In this document: positions 27,786 to 36,717 of the stretch, in pieces
Layout: each line of letters starts with the position of its first letter
Numbering within the stretch: the stretch's first letter is position 1
Assembly: GCA_942491465.1 (NCBI GenBank)
Contig: CALOBA010000061.1
Location: forward strand, 1 to 64,000
Reading direction: 5' to 3'
Origin: CALOBA01 sp942491465
GTDB taxonomy: Bacteria > Pseudomonadota > Gammaproteobacteria > Chromatiales > Chromatiaceae
Length of the DNA stretch: 64,000 bases
The notes under the pieces: model-generated
Seen by the model: only the letters and a program-made list of their open reading frames with translations
Told to the model about the DNA's origin: nothing
Databases searched by the model: none
Translations under genes and position numbers: made by a program

Positions 27786-28868
27786 ATGCTGCTCTACCTG
27801 ACCGATTGGCTCGGCGAGATCCACAGCGGATTTTATGTCTTCCGCTATCTGACGCTGCGGGCGATCCTCGGCGTATTGACCGCGCTGGCCCTGTCGCTGA
27901 TCATCGGCCGACCGTTGATCCGCTGGCTCAGCACCTACAAGATCGGCCAGACCGTGCGCCAAGACGGTCCCCAGAGCCACTTCTCCAAGGCCGGCACGCC
28001 GACCATGGGCGGCACGCTGATCCTGGTGGCCATCGCCGTCTCGACACTGCTCTGGGCCGACTTGAGCAACCGCTACGTCTGGGTCGTGTTGGTCACGACC
28101 TTGGCCTTCGGCGTCATCGGTCTCGTCGACGACTACAAGAAGCTGGTCATGCGCGACCCGCGGGGGCTTGTGGGTCGCTGGAAATACTTCTGGCAGACCG
28201 TCGCCGGGCTCGCCGCCGCCGGCTTTCTGTACTTCACCGCGTCGACGCCCCATGAGACGGAGCTGTTGGTGCCCTATCTGAAGGACGTGGCCATTCAGCT
28301 CGGGCCGTTCTACATCCTGTTCGCCTACTTCGTCATCGTCGGCGCCAGCAACGCGGTGAACCTGACCGACGGTCTGGACGGCCTCGCCGTACTGCCGACG
28401 GTGATGGTGGCCGGGGGCCTGGGCATCATGGTCTACGCCGCCGGCAATGTGGAGATCGCCGGCTATCTGAAGATCCCCTACGTGGCCGATGTGGGCGAGG
28501 TGGTGATCTTCTGCGCGACCCTGGTCGGCGCCGGACTCGGCTTCCTGTGGTTCAACACCTATCCGGCCCAGGTCTTCATGGGCGACGTGGGCGCGCTCGC
28601 CCTCGGCGCCGCCCTGGGCGCCATCGCCGTCGTCGCCAAGCAGGAGCTGGTGCTGTTCATCATGGGCGGCATCTTCGTGCTGGAGACCTTGTCGGTGATG
28701 CTGCAGGTGGCCTCCTACAAGCTCACCGGCAAGCGCATCTTCCGCATGGCGCCGCTGCATCATCACTACGAGCTCAAGGGCTGGCCCGAGCCGCGGGTGA
28801 TCGTGCGCTTTTGGATCGTCACCGTCGTGCTGGTCCTGTTCGGGCTGGCGAGCCTGAAGATCCGCTAG
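27786..28868 (+). CDS. mraY: Phospho-MurNAc-pentapeptide transferase MraY
   Basis: A 360-residue integral membrane enzyme that makes lipid I from UDP-MurNAc-pentapeptide and undecaprenyl phosphate. Signature segments are DGPQSHFSKAGTPTMGG, GLVDDYKKLVMRDPRGL, NAVNLTDGLDGLAVLP and the C-terminal APLHHHYELKGWPEPRV, with ten hydrophobic helices. The length equals that of E. coli MraY. A 90-bp spacer separates it from murF; the next gene, murD, starts 8 bp later. Confidence 0.97.
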   Translation: MLLYLTDWLGEIHSGFYVFRYLTLRAILGVLTALALSLIIGRPLIRWLSTYKIGQTVRQDGPQSHFSKAGTPTMGGTLILVAIAVSTLLWADLSNRYVWVVLVTTLAFGVIGLVDDYKKLVMRDPRGLVGRWKYFWQTVAGLAAAGFLYFTASTPHETELLVPYLKDVAIQLGPFYILFAYFVIVGASNAVNLTDGLDGLAVLPTVMVAGGLGIMVYAAGNVEIAGYLKIPYVADVGEVVIFCATLVGAGLGFLWFNTYPAQVFMGDVGALALGAALGAIAVVAKQELVLFIMGGIFVLETLSVMLQVASYKLTGKRIFRMAPLHHHYELKGWPEPRVIVRFWIVTVVLVLFGLASLKIR

Positions 28869-28876
28869 TCAAGGCG

Positions 28877-30232
28877 ATGGAGAAGACGCGCACCTTGATC
28901 GTAGGCCTCGGCAAGACCGGTCTGTCCTGCGCCCGGCATCTGCACGCGCTTGGCGAGCGGATCGCCATCACCGATAGCCGCGAGATGCCACCGTGCCTGG
29001 AACCATTGCGCGACGAGCTGCCCGATGTAGCACTGCTGCTCGGCGGCCTGCAGGCGAGCGCCTTTGCCGCTGCGGATCGGATCGTGCTCAGCCCCGGCGT
29101 GCCGGTGAGCACGCCGCCGGTGCGCGCGGCCATCGATAACGGCGTGCCCGTGCTCGGCGATATCGACCTGTTTGTCGACGCCGCCCGGGCGCCGATCGTC
29201 GCCATCACCGGCTCCAACGGCAAGAGCACGGTGACCAGCCTGCTCGGGCTGATGGCCAAGGCTGCCGGCGTGCGCGTCGGCGTCGGCGGCAACCTCGGCG
29301 AGCCGGTGCTGGACCTGCTCGACGATGACGCCGAACTCTACATCATCGAGCTGTCCAGCTTTCAGCTGGAGACGACCCACCGGCTGCCGGCCCGCGCGGC
29401 CACCGTGCTCAACCTGAGCCCGGACCACCTCGATCGCTACCCCGACCTGGCCGCCTATGCCGCCGCCAAGGCCCGGGTCTACGCCGAGGCCGAGGTGGCC
29501 GTGATCAACCGCGACGACCCGGGCGCCGCCGCATTGGCCGACACCCATGTGCGCCGCATCGGCTTCGGGCTGGACACACCGGCCGGGGCCGACGATATCG
29601 GCTTGGGTCCGGGGCCGGATGCGCGCATCCACGTCTATCGCGGCGGGGATGCCCTGCTGCCGGTGGATGAGATCGCGCTGAGCGGCCGACACAATCTTGC
29701 CAACGCCCTGGCGGCATTGGCCCTCGGCACCGCCTGCGACCTGCCGGTGGCGGCCATGTGCGACGCCCTGCGGACCTTCCGCGGACTCCCGCACCGGGCC
29801 GCCCTGGTGGCCGAGGCCGGCGGCGTGCGCTTCATCGACGACAGCAAGGGCACCAATCCCGGCGCCACCGTCGCCGCCCTCGCCGGACTGATCCCGGACC
29901 CGGCGCAGGGCAAGGCGGTGCTGATCGCCGGCGGCGACGGCAAGGGCGCGGACTTCGCCCCGCTGGGACCCGCCCTGGCCCGCGCCGCGCGAGGGGTGGT
30001 GCTGATCGGTCGCGATGCCCCGGCGATTGCCGCCGTCATCGGCGATGCGGTGCCGGTGCTGCACGCCGCGGACATGGTCCAGGCCGTTACCCTCGCCGTG
30101 GAGACGGCGCGAGCCGGCGACACGGTGCTGCTGTCCCCGGCCTGTGCCAGCTTCGACATGTTCACCGACTACCGCGAGCGTGGCCGCGTCTTCGCCGAGG
30201 CCGTCGCCAATATCGTGCACAGCGAGGACTGA
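28877..30232 (+). CDS. murD: UDP-MurNAc-L-Ala:D-Glu ligase MurD
   Basis: A 451-residue Mur ligase. The N-terminal Rossmann part is KTRTLIVGLGKTGLSCARHL, the ATP loop is IVAITGSNGKSTVTSLLG, NLSPDHLDRY follows, and the C-terminal domain has FIDDSKGTNPGATVAAL. All match MurD. The ATG at 28877 is preceded by AAGG; longer in-frame extensions overlap mraY and are not supported. Confidence 0.96.
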   Translation: MEKTRTLIVGLGKTGLSCARHLHALGERIAITDSREMPPCLEPLRDELPDVALLLGGLQASAFAAADRIVLSPGVPVSTPPVRAAIDNGVPVLGDIDLFVDAARAPIVAITGSNGKSTVTSLLGLMAKAAGVRVGVGGNLGEPVLDLLDDDAELYIIELSSFQLETTHRLPARAATVLNLSPDHLDRYPDLAAYAAAKARVYAEAEVAVINRDDPGAAALADTHVRRIGFGLDTPAGADDIGLGPGPDARIHVYRGGDALLPVDEIALSGRHNLANALAALALGTACDLPVAAMCDALRTFRGLPHRAALVAEAGGVRFIDDSKGTNPGATVAALAGLIPDPAQGKAVLIAGGDGKGADFAPLGPALARAARGVVLIGRDAPAIAAVIGDAVPVLHAADMVQAVTLAVETARAGDTVLLSPACASFDMFTDYRERGRVFAEAVANIVHSED

Positions 30233-30233
30233 G

Positions 30234-31571
30234 ATGGGCATCTTCAGCGCAAGCCGGCGCAGTCGCCGCACCGGGTCGCACCGCTGGCCGGATCAGCAGC
30301 CGACGCCGCCTTGGCGCCGGCGGCCCGCCGTGGTCGGGCCCGCCTCGGTCGAGTCGAAGGCGGATGCTCCGATCGATGCCCCTGCGGGCGCAGCGACCTT
30401 TCGCCGCCGCCACGACCCGCGGGGCGTTTCCGCCATCGACTATGCCCTGCTGGCGGCGGTGGCACTGCTGCTTGGACTCGGCCTGCTGATGGTCGCATCG
30501 GCGTCGATGCCGATCGCCGATCGCACCTATGGCGACCCGTTCTTCTTCCTGCTCCGGCACGGCTTTGCGCTGGCGCTGGCCATCGGCGGCGGCCTGCTCT
30601 GCTTCGCCATCCCGCCGCGATTCTGGGAGCGCATGGGTCCATGGCTGTTCCTGTTCGGCATTGGGCTTCTGATCCTGGTGCTGCTGCCCGGCGTGGGGCG
30701 CACGGTCAACGGCGCGACCCGCTGGATACCGCTCGGGGTGCTCAACCTGCAGCCCTCCGAGCTGATGAAGCTGTTCGCCGTGATCTACATCGCCGGCTAT
30801 CTGGTGCGCCGCCATCAAGAAGTCACCGGGTCCTTGTTCGGCTTCCTGCGGCCGATGGTGCTGATCGGCGCCGCCGGTGCGCTGATCATGGCCGAGCCGG
30901 ACTTCGGCACCACGGCGGTGGTGCTGGCTACGGTGATGGGGCTGTTGTTCCTCGGCGGCGTCAATATCTGGACATTCGCCGCCCTGTTCGCGCTGGTCAG
31001 CGCCGGACTCGGGCTGCTGATCTGGATCGAGCCCTATCGCTGGGATCGGATCATCTCCTTCCTCGATCCGTTCGCCGACCCGTTCAATAGCGGTTATCAG
31101 CTCAGCCAGGCCCTGATCGCCTTCGGTCGTGGCGAATGGCTCGGCGTCGGCTTCGGCAACGGCATCCAGAAACAGTTCTTCCTGCCCGAGGCGCATACCG
31201 ATTTCCTGCTCGCCGTCGTCGCCGAGGAGCTGGGGCTGGTGGGGGTGCTGGCCGTGCTCGGCCTGTTCGGCTTCGTGCTCTGGCGCATCTTCGCCATCGG
31301 CGCCCGTGCCTGGCGCCGCAATGACGCCTTCGGCGCCTATGTCGCCCACGGCATCGCGCTGCTGCTGGGCCTGCAGGCATTCATCAACGCCGGGGTCAAT
31401 ACCGGCTTATTGCCCACCAAGGGCCTGACCCTCCCGTTCATGAGCTACGGCAGCAACGCCATCATCGTCTCCGTCATGGCCATCGGGCTGCTGCTGCGCG
31501 TCGACTACGAGTTGCGTCGCAAGCCGGCGGACAATCTGCCGAACAGGGGGCTGCGATGGGTCCATGCATAG
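30234..31571 (+). CDS. ftsW: Septal peptidoglycan glycosyltransferase FtsW
   Basis: A 445-residue SEDS-family polymerase with about ten membrane helices. SEDS segments include GRTVNGATRWIPLGVLNLQPSELMKL, MAEPDFGTTAVV and GLTLPFMSYGSNAIIV. It polymerises septal glycan with FtsI. The N-terminus carries an unusually long, Arg/Pro-rich cytoplasmic extension of about 65 residues before the first helix (IDYALLAAVALLLGLGLLMV), which in E. coli is about 45. The ATG at 30234 starts 2 bp after the murD stop. It overlaps murG by 16 bp. Confidence 0.96.
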   Translation: MGIFSASRRSRRTGSHRWPDQQPTPPWRRRPAVVGPASVESKADAPIDAPAGAATFRRRHDPRGVSAIDYALLAAVALLLGLGLLMVASASMPIADRTYGDPFFFLLRHGFALALAIGGGLLCFAIPPRFWERMGPWLFLFGIGLLILVLLPGVGRTVNGATRWIPLGVLNLQPSELMKLFAVIYIAGYLVRRHQEVTGSLFGFLRPMVLIGAAGALIMAEPDFGTTAVVLATVMGLLFLGGVNIWTFAALFALVSAGLGLLIWIEPYRWDRIISFLDPFADPFNSGYQLSQALIAFGRGEWLGVGFGNGIQKQFFLPEAHTDFLLAVVAEELGLVGVLAVLGLFGFVLWRIFAIGARAWRRNDAFGAYVAHGIALLLGLQAFINAGVNTGLLPTKGLTLPFMSYGSNAIIVSVMAIGLLLRVDYELRRKPADNLPNRGLRWVHA

Positions 31572-32635
31572 CGGTCATGGCCGGTGGCACCGGCGGACAC
31601 GTCTTCCCGGCCTTGGCCGTTGCCGAGCGCCTGCGCGCGCGCGGTGCCGAGGTGTTCTGGATCGGCACCAGCGCCGGCATGGAGTCGCGTCTGGTGCCTA
31701 GCCGCGGTATCCCGATGGAGTGGATCGGCATCAGCGGCGTGCGCGGTAAGGGGCTCGGCACCCTGGCGGCGGCGCCCTGGCGACTGCTGCGGGCCGTCGC
31801 CCAGGCCGGCGCCATCCTGCATCGGCGCGCCCCGGCGCTGGTGCTCGGCATGGGCGGCTTCGCGGCCGGTCCGGGCGGCATTGCCGCGCGGCTCCAGGGC
31901 CGGCCGCTGGTGATCCAAGAGCAGAACAGCGTACCGGGCATGACCAATCTGTGGCTGTCGCGGATCGCGACCCGCACCTTCGAGGCCTTCCCGCACAGCT
32001 TCCCGGCCGGCCGGGCCGCCATCACCAGCGGCAACCCGGTGCGCGCCGAGATCGCCGGCCTGGCCGCCCCCGCGGAACGCTTGGCCGGGCGCCCCGGGCC
32101 GGGACGTCTGCTTGTGGTCGGCGGCTCGTTGGGTGCCCTTGCGCTGAACGAGATGGTGCCGGCGGCCGTCGCCCGGCTGCCGGCGGACCGGCGACCGCTC
32201 ATCCGCCACCAGGCCGGAGAGCGCACGCTGGAGGTCGCGCGCAACGCCTATGCCGAGCATGGCGTTGCGGCCGAGGTCACCGCCTTCATCGACGACATGG
32301 CCACCGCCTACGGCTGGGCCGATCTGGTGATCTGCCGCGCCGGTGCACTGACCGTCGCCGAACTCGCCGCCGCCGGCCTGCCGGCGCTGCTGATCCCCTA
32401 TCCGCACGCGGTCGACGACCATCAGGTGGGCAATGCCCGCTATCTGGTGGACGCCAACGCCGCACACATGATCCTGCAGCGGGAGCTGACGGCAGACGGC
32501 TTGGCCGCTGCGCTCTCGCCGCTGCTGGCCGATCCGGCGCGCCGGCTGGCCATGGCCGAGGCGGCCCGCCGCCAGGCCCGACCCGACGCCGCGGAGTGCA
32601 TCGCCGACGCCTGTCTGGAGCTGGCCCAATCATGA
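31556..32635 (+). CDS. murG: UDP-GlcNAc:lipid I GlcNAc transferase MurG
   Basis: A 359-residue GT-B glycosyltransferase forming lipid II at the inner membrane. VMAGGTGGHVFPALAVAERL is the N-terminal glycine loop, GMGGFAAGPGGIAARL the second, and the UDP-GlcNAc site lies around ICRAGALTVAELAAAGLPALLIPYPHA. The ATG at 31556 overlaps ftsW; a later in-frame ATG (VMAGGTGG) is possible but less usual. Confidence 0.96.
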   Translation: MGPCIAVMAGGTGGHVFPALAVAERLRARGAEVFWIGTSAGMESRLVPSRGIPMEWIGISGVRGKGLGTLAAAPWRLLRAVAQAGAILHRRAPALVLGMGGFAAGPGGIAARLQGRPLVIQEQNSVPGMTNLWLSRIATRTFEAFPHSFPAGRAAITSGNPVRAEIAGLAAPAERLAGRPGPGRLLVVGGSLGALALNEMVPAAVARLPADRRPLIRHQAGERTLEVARNAYAEHGVAAEVTAFIDDMATAYGWADLVICRAGALTVAELAAAGLPALLIPYPHAVDDHQVGNARYLVDANAAHMILQRELTADGLAAALSPLLADPARRLAMAEAARRQARPDAAECIADACLELAQS

Positions 32636-34071
32636 ACGCCGCCCACCGCACCCACAGCGCCAGTTACATGGGCCGCATCCGCCGCCTGCACTTCATCGGC
32701 ATCGGCGGCGCCGGCATGAGCGGCATCGCCGAATTGGTCGCCAATCTGGGCTACGAGGTCCAGGGCTCGGACCAGCGCGTGGGCGACGTGACCCGCCGGC
32801 TGCAGTCCCTGGGGATTCGGGTCTATCAGGGCCATCGCGCCGAGCAGATCACCGACTGCGACGCGGTGGTGGTGTCCACGGCCATCGATGCCGAGAACCC
32901 CGAGATCGCCGCCGCGCGGGCGCAGCGCATCCCGGTGGTGCGCCGCGCCGAGATGCTCGCCGAGCTGATGCGCTTCCACTACGGCGTCGCCGTGGCCGGC
33001 ACCCACGGCAAGACCACGACCACCAGCCTGATTACCAGCGTGCTGGCCGAGGGCGACCTGGACCCGACCTTCGTCATCGGCGGCCTGCTCAACAGTGCCG
33101 GCAGCAATGCCCGCCTCGGCAGCAGCAAATACCTCATCGCCGAGGCCGACGAGAGCGACGCGTCGTTCCTGCATCTGCAGCCGATGATGGCCGTGGTCAC
33201 CAATATCGACGCCGACCACATGCGCACCTACGGCAACGACTTCAATCGGCTGCGCAACACCTTCCTGGAGTTCCTGCACCACCTGCCGTTCTACGGGCTG
33301 GCCGTGCTCTGCGCCGACGACCCGGAGCTGGCCTCGCTGATCCCGCTGCTCGCCCGTCCGGTGCGCACCTACGGCACCACCGCCGACGCCGATGTGCGCG
33401 CCACCGACATCCGCCAGGACGGCCTGCGCATGCACTTCACCGTGCACTGCGAGGGCTGCACCGGACCGCTGCCGATCACACTGAATCTGCCCGGCCGGCA
33501 CAACATGCTCAATGCCCTGGCGGCAATCACCGTGGCGTTGGAGCTGGGTGTCGACGAGGACGCCATCGTGCGCGCCCTCGGTGCCTTTGCGGGCATCGGT
33601 CGGCGCTTCGTGGTGCGCGACTGCCAGGCCCCGGGACCCCGCGGCCTGACGCTGGTGGACGACTACGGTCATCACCCGCGCGAGGTCGCGGCGACGCTGG
33701 AGGCGGCCCGCCAGGGTTGGCCCGACAAGCGCCTGGTGCTGGTCTTCCAGCCCCATCGCTACACCCGCACCCAGGAGCAGTTCGAAGACTTCGTGCGGGT
33801 GCTTTCCGACGTCGATCTGCTGATCCTGTGCGAGGTCTACGCCGCCGGCGAGGAGCCGATCGCCGGCGCCGACGGTCGCAGCCTGGTGCGCGCCATCCGC
33901 TCCCGCGGCCTGATCGAGCCGGTGTTCATCCAATCCCTGGACGAGCTGCCGCCGTTGCTCGACAACCTGGCCCTGGACGGTGACCTGATCCTCACCGCCG
34001 GCGCCGGCGACATCGGTACCCTGGCCGCCCGACTGCCTGGGCTGCTGCGCTGTGGGGCCGGCGATGACTGA
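32632..34071 (+). CDS. murC: UDP-MurNAc:L-alanine ligase MurC
   Basis: A 479-residue Mur ligase. The N-terminal nucleotide fold is RRLHFIGIGGAGMSGIAEL, the ATP loop is VAGTHGKTTTTSLI, and EADESDASF and DDYGHHPREVAATLEA are MurC-type. The first committed ligase of the stem peptide. Its ATG overlaps the murG stop, and its end overlaps murB. Confidence 0.97.
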   Translation: MNAAHRTHSASYMGRIRRLHFIGIGGAGMSGIAELVANLGYEVQGSDQRVGDVTRRLQSLGIRVYQGHRAEQITDCDAVVVSTAIDAENPEIAAARAQRIPVVRRAEMLAELMRFHYGVAVAGTHGKTTTTSLITSVLAEGDLDPTFVIGGLLNSAGSNARLGSSKYLIAEADESDASFLHLQPMMAVVTNIDADHMRTYGNDFNRLRNTFLEFLHHLPFYGLAVLCADDPELASLIPLLARPVRTYGTTADADVRATDIRQDGLRMHFTVHCEGCTGPLPITLNLPGRHNMLNALAAITVALELGVDEDAIVRALGAFAGIGRRFVVRDCQAPGPRGLTLVDDYGHHPREVAATLEAARQGWPDKRLVLVFQPHRYTRTQEQFEDFVRVLSDVDLLILCEVYAAGEEPIAGADGRSLVRAIRSRGLIEPVFIQSLDELPPLLDNLALDGDLILTAGAGDIGTLAARLPGLLRCGAGDD

Positions 34072-34996
34072 GCCGAGCAACGCCGCCATGGCGATCACTG
34101 CCGGCAGCGGGGTCGCGCCCCAGCGCGGCGAGCTGCGCCGAGACGAGCCCCTCGCCCGCTACACCAGTTGGCGGGTCGGCGGTCCGGCCGCACGCCTCTA
34201 TCGTCCTGCCGATCGCGACGACCTGGCCGGCTTTCTCGCCGCCCTGCCGGGCGATGAGCCGCTGCTTTGGCTCGGCCTCGGCAGCAACGTGCTGATCGCC
34301 GACAGCGGCTTCCCGGGCACCGTGATCCATACCCAAGGCCGCCTCGACACCCTGGAGCTGACCGAGCCGGACGGGCTGTTCGTCGAGGCCGGCGTCGCCT
34401 GTGCCAAGGTGGCCCGTCTTGCGACCCGCAACGATTTGGTGGGTATCGAGTTTTTGGCCGGTATCCCGGGCACCCTGGGCGGCGCGTTGGCCATGAACGC
34501 CGGCGCCTGGGGCGGCGACACCTGGAGCCATGTCCGGCACGTCGAGACCATCGACCGACGGGGTCGCATCCGCCGTCGCGCGCCGACGGACTATCGGATC
34601 GGCTATCGCCAGGTCGACGGACCCGACGGCGAGTGGTTCCTCGCCGCGCAACTGAAGCTTGAGCGCGGCGACGGCACCGCCGCCGCGGCCCGCATCCGCG
34701 CGCTGCTCGATCGGCGCAACGCCACCCAGCCCACCGGCCTGCCGAGCTGCGGCTCGGTCTTCCGCAACCCCCCCGACGACCATGCCGCGCGGCTGATCGA
34801 GGCCGCGGGCCTGAAGGGGACCCGCATCGGCGCCGCCGAGGTCTCGCCGAAGCACGCCAACTTCATCATCAACACCGGTGGGGCCAGCGCCGCCGACGTC
34901 GCCGCGCTGATCGACCGGGTCCAGGCCGAGGTGGAGCGCACCAGCGGCATCCGCCTCATCCCCGAAGTCCACCGTATCGGAGCATTCAGTCGATGA
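34064..34996 (+). CDS. murB: UDP-N-acetylenolpyruvoylglucosamine reductase MurB
   Basis: A 310-residue FAD enzyme (type IIa length) that reduces enolpyruvyl-UDP-GlcNAc to UDP-MurNAc. RYTSWRVGGPAARLYRP is the FAD-site start, GIEFLAGIPGTLGGALAMNAGAWGG the characteristic loop, and LPSCGSVFRNPPDDHAARLIE carries the catalytic serine region. The ATG at 34064 lies 8 bp inside murC; an upstream GTG at 34052 is an alternative. It overlaps ddlB by 4 bp. Confidence 0.96.
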   Translation: MTEPSNAAMAITAGSGVAPQRGELRRDEPLARYTSWRVGGPAARLYRPADRDDLAGFLAALPGDEPLLWLGLGSNVLIADSGFPGTVIHTQGRLDTLELTEPDGLFVEAGVACAKVARLATRNDLVGIEFLAGIPGTLGGALAMNAGAWGGDTWSHVRHVETIDRRGRIRRRAPTDYRIGYRQVDGPDGEWFLAAQLKLERGDGTAAAARIRALLDRRNATQPTGLPSCGSVFRNPPDDHAARLIEAAGLKGTRIGAAEVSPKHANFIINTGGASAADVAALIDRVQAEVERTSGIRLIPEVHRIGAFSR

Positions 34997-35937
34997 CAGG
35001 CACACCGACCGATCCGACCGTCTATGGCAAGGTCGCCCTGCTGCTGGGCGGTCAGGCCGCCGAGCGCGAGATCTCGCTGAAGAGCGGCGCGGCCGTGCTT
35101 GCGGCGCTGACGCGCCTGGCGATCAATGTCCACGCCATGGACCCCGGGCCGGACCTGCTCGAGCGGCTGCGCGGCGAGGGCTTCGACCGTGCGTTCATCA
35201 TCCTGCACGGTCGCGGCGGCGAGGACGGCCAGATCCAGGGCGCGCTGCAGAGTATCGGCATGCCCTACACCGGCTCGGGGGTCCTCGGCTCGGCCATCGG
35301 TATGGACAAGTACCGCACCAAGCTGGTCTGGGCCGGGGCCGGGCTGCCCACGGCGGAGTTCGCGCTGCTGCGCGCCGAGGCGGATCTTAAGCCAGCCGCC
35401 GCGCTCGGCTTCCCGCTGATGGTCAAGCCGGCGCAGGAGGGCTCCAGCATCGGCATGGCCCGCGCCGACGACCCGGCCGCGCTGGCGCAGGCCTACGCCA
35501 CCGCCGCCGGCTTCGACCGCGAGGTGATCGCCGAGCGCTGGATCACCGGCCCCGAGTACACCTGCGCCATCTTGGGCGATCAGGCCCTGCCGCTGATCCG
35601 GCTGGAGACGCCGAACGCCTTCTACGACTACGCGGCCAAGTACCAGGCCACGACGACGCAGTATCACTGCCCCTGCGGCCTCGATGCCGCGCGTGAGCGC
35701 GCCCTCGGGCAGCTCTGCCGCGACGCCTTCGCGGCCGTCGGTGCCTCCGGCTGGGGCCGGGTCGACTTCATGCTCGACGCCGACGATCAGCCCAAGCTGC
35801 TGGAGGTCAATACCGTTCCGGGGATGACCGACCACAGCCTGGTGCCGATGGCCGCCAAGGCCGCCGGCATCGATTTCGACCAGCTCGTGCTGCGCATCCT
35901 CGCCGGCAGCCTGAACGACGCCGAGGCCGGGTCATGA
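34993..35937 (+). CDS. ddlB: D-alanine--D-alanine ligase
   Basis: A 314-residue ATP-grasp ligase supplying D-Ala-D-Ala for MurF. GKVALLLGGQAAEREISLKSG is the N-terminal loop; HGRGGEDGQIQGALQSIGMPYTGSG, MVKPAQEGSSIGMA and LLEVNTVPGMTDHSLVPMAA are family segments. It corresponds to the dcw-cluster DdlB of other gammaproteobacteria. ATGA overlaps lie at both ends. Confidence 0.96.
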   Translation: MTGTPTDPTVYGKVALLLGGQAAEREISLKSGAAVLAALTRLAINVHAMDPGPDLLERLRGEGFDRAFIILHGRGGEDGQIQGALQSIGMPYTGSGVLGSAIGMDKYRTKLVWAGAGLPTAEFALLRAEADLKPAAALGFPLMVKPAQEGSSIGMARADDPAALAQAYATAAGFDREVIAERWITGPEYTCAILGDQALPLIRLETPNAFYDYAAKYQATTTQYHCPCGLDAARERALGQLCRDAFAAVGASGWGRVDFMLDADDQPKLLEVNTVPGMTDHSLVPMAAKAAGIDFDQLVLRILAGSLNDAEAGS

Positions 35938-36692
35938 GCAGGCCCGCCGGTCGACCGAGCCACGGCATCCTGGTGGCGCGACTGCTGATCGCCGTGACGC
36001 TGATCGCCGGTCTCGCCGGTGCCGCGACCATTGCCGTCGATTGGGAGCCGCGGCTGCTGCCGGTGCGCGTGGTGAGTATCGACGGCGAGCTGCGCAGTCT
36101 CTCCCGCGATGCGCTGCAGCAGACCGTCGCCGAACACATCCAGGGCGGCATCCTGACCCTGGATCTGGCCGCGCTGCGCGACGAGGTGGAGTCGCTGGCC
36201 TGGGTAGAGGGCGCACGCCTGCGCCGGGTATGGCCCGACCGCATCGAGCTGACCGTGGTCGAGCACCGGGCCGAGGCGCGCTGGGGACAGGACGCTCTGG
36301 TCAGCGCCGTCGGCCAGGTGTTCCGGCCCGAGGACGGACGCCTGCCGGTGGGACTGCCGCGGCTAAGCGCCCCGCGCGACCAAGACGCAGCGCTGCTCAT
36401 GCAGCGCTACAAAGATTGGAGCCCGCGGCTTGCCGGGCTCGGCCTGATCGTCGACGGCATCCACCGTGGCGCCCGCGGCGACTGGACTATTGAGCTGCTC
36501 GGCGGCACCCGGCTGCTGTTCGGCACCGAGCAGCTCGAGACCCGCTTCCAACGCTTGCTTGCCGCCTACGGCCGTATCGAGGCCCTGGGCATCCCGAGCC
36601 TACTCGACCTGCGCTACAGCAACGGTCTGGCCGTGCGCTGGCTCGCCAGCGATGCCGGCGACCGCAGCGAGCGCCTCGCCGCTTCCCGCTGA
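35934..36692 (+). CDS. ftsQ: Cell division protein FtsQ
   Basis: A 252-residue bitopic protein. A short basic N-terminus is followed by one membrane helix (ILVARLLIAVTLIAGLAGAATIAV), then a POTRA domain around VRVVSIDGELRSLSRDALQQ, and a beta domain containing WVEGARLRRVWPDRIELTVVEHRAEARWG, which is well conserved in FtsQ. It scaffolds FtsL/FtsB in the divisome. 25 bp separate it from ftsA. Confidence 0.93.
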   Translation: MSRPAGRPSHGILVARLLIAVTLIAGLAGAATIAVDWEPRLLPVRVVSIDGELRSLSRDALQQTVAEHIQGGILTLDLAALRDEVESLAWVEGARLRRVWPDRIELTVVEHRAEARWGQDALVSAVGQVFRPEDGRLPVGLPRLSAPRDQDAALLMQRYKDWSPRLAGLGLIVDGIHRGARGDWTIELLGGTRLLFGTEQLETRFQRLLAAYGRIEALGIPSLLDLRYSNGLAVRWLASDAGDRSERLAASR

Positions 36693-36717
36693 TTATCACT
36701 ATAGAGCCCAATTGCAC

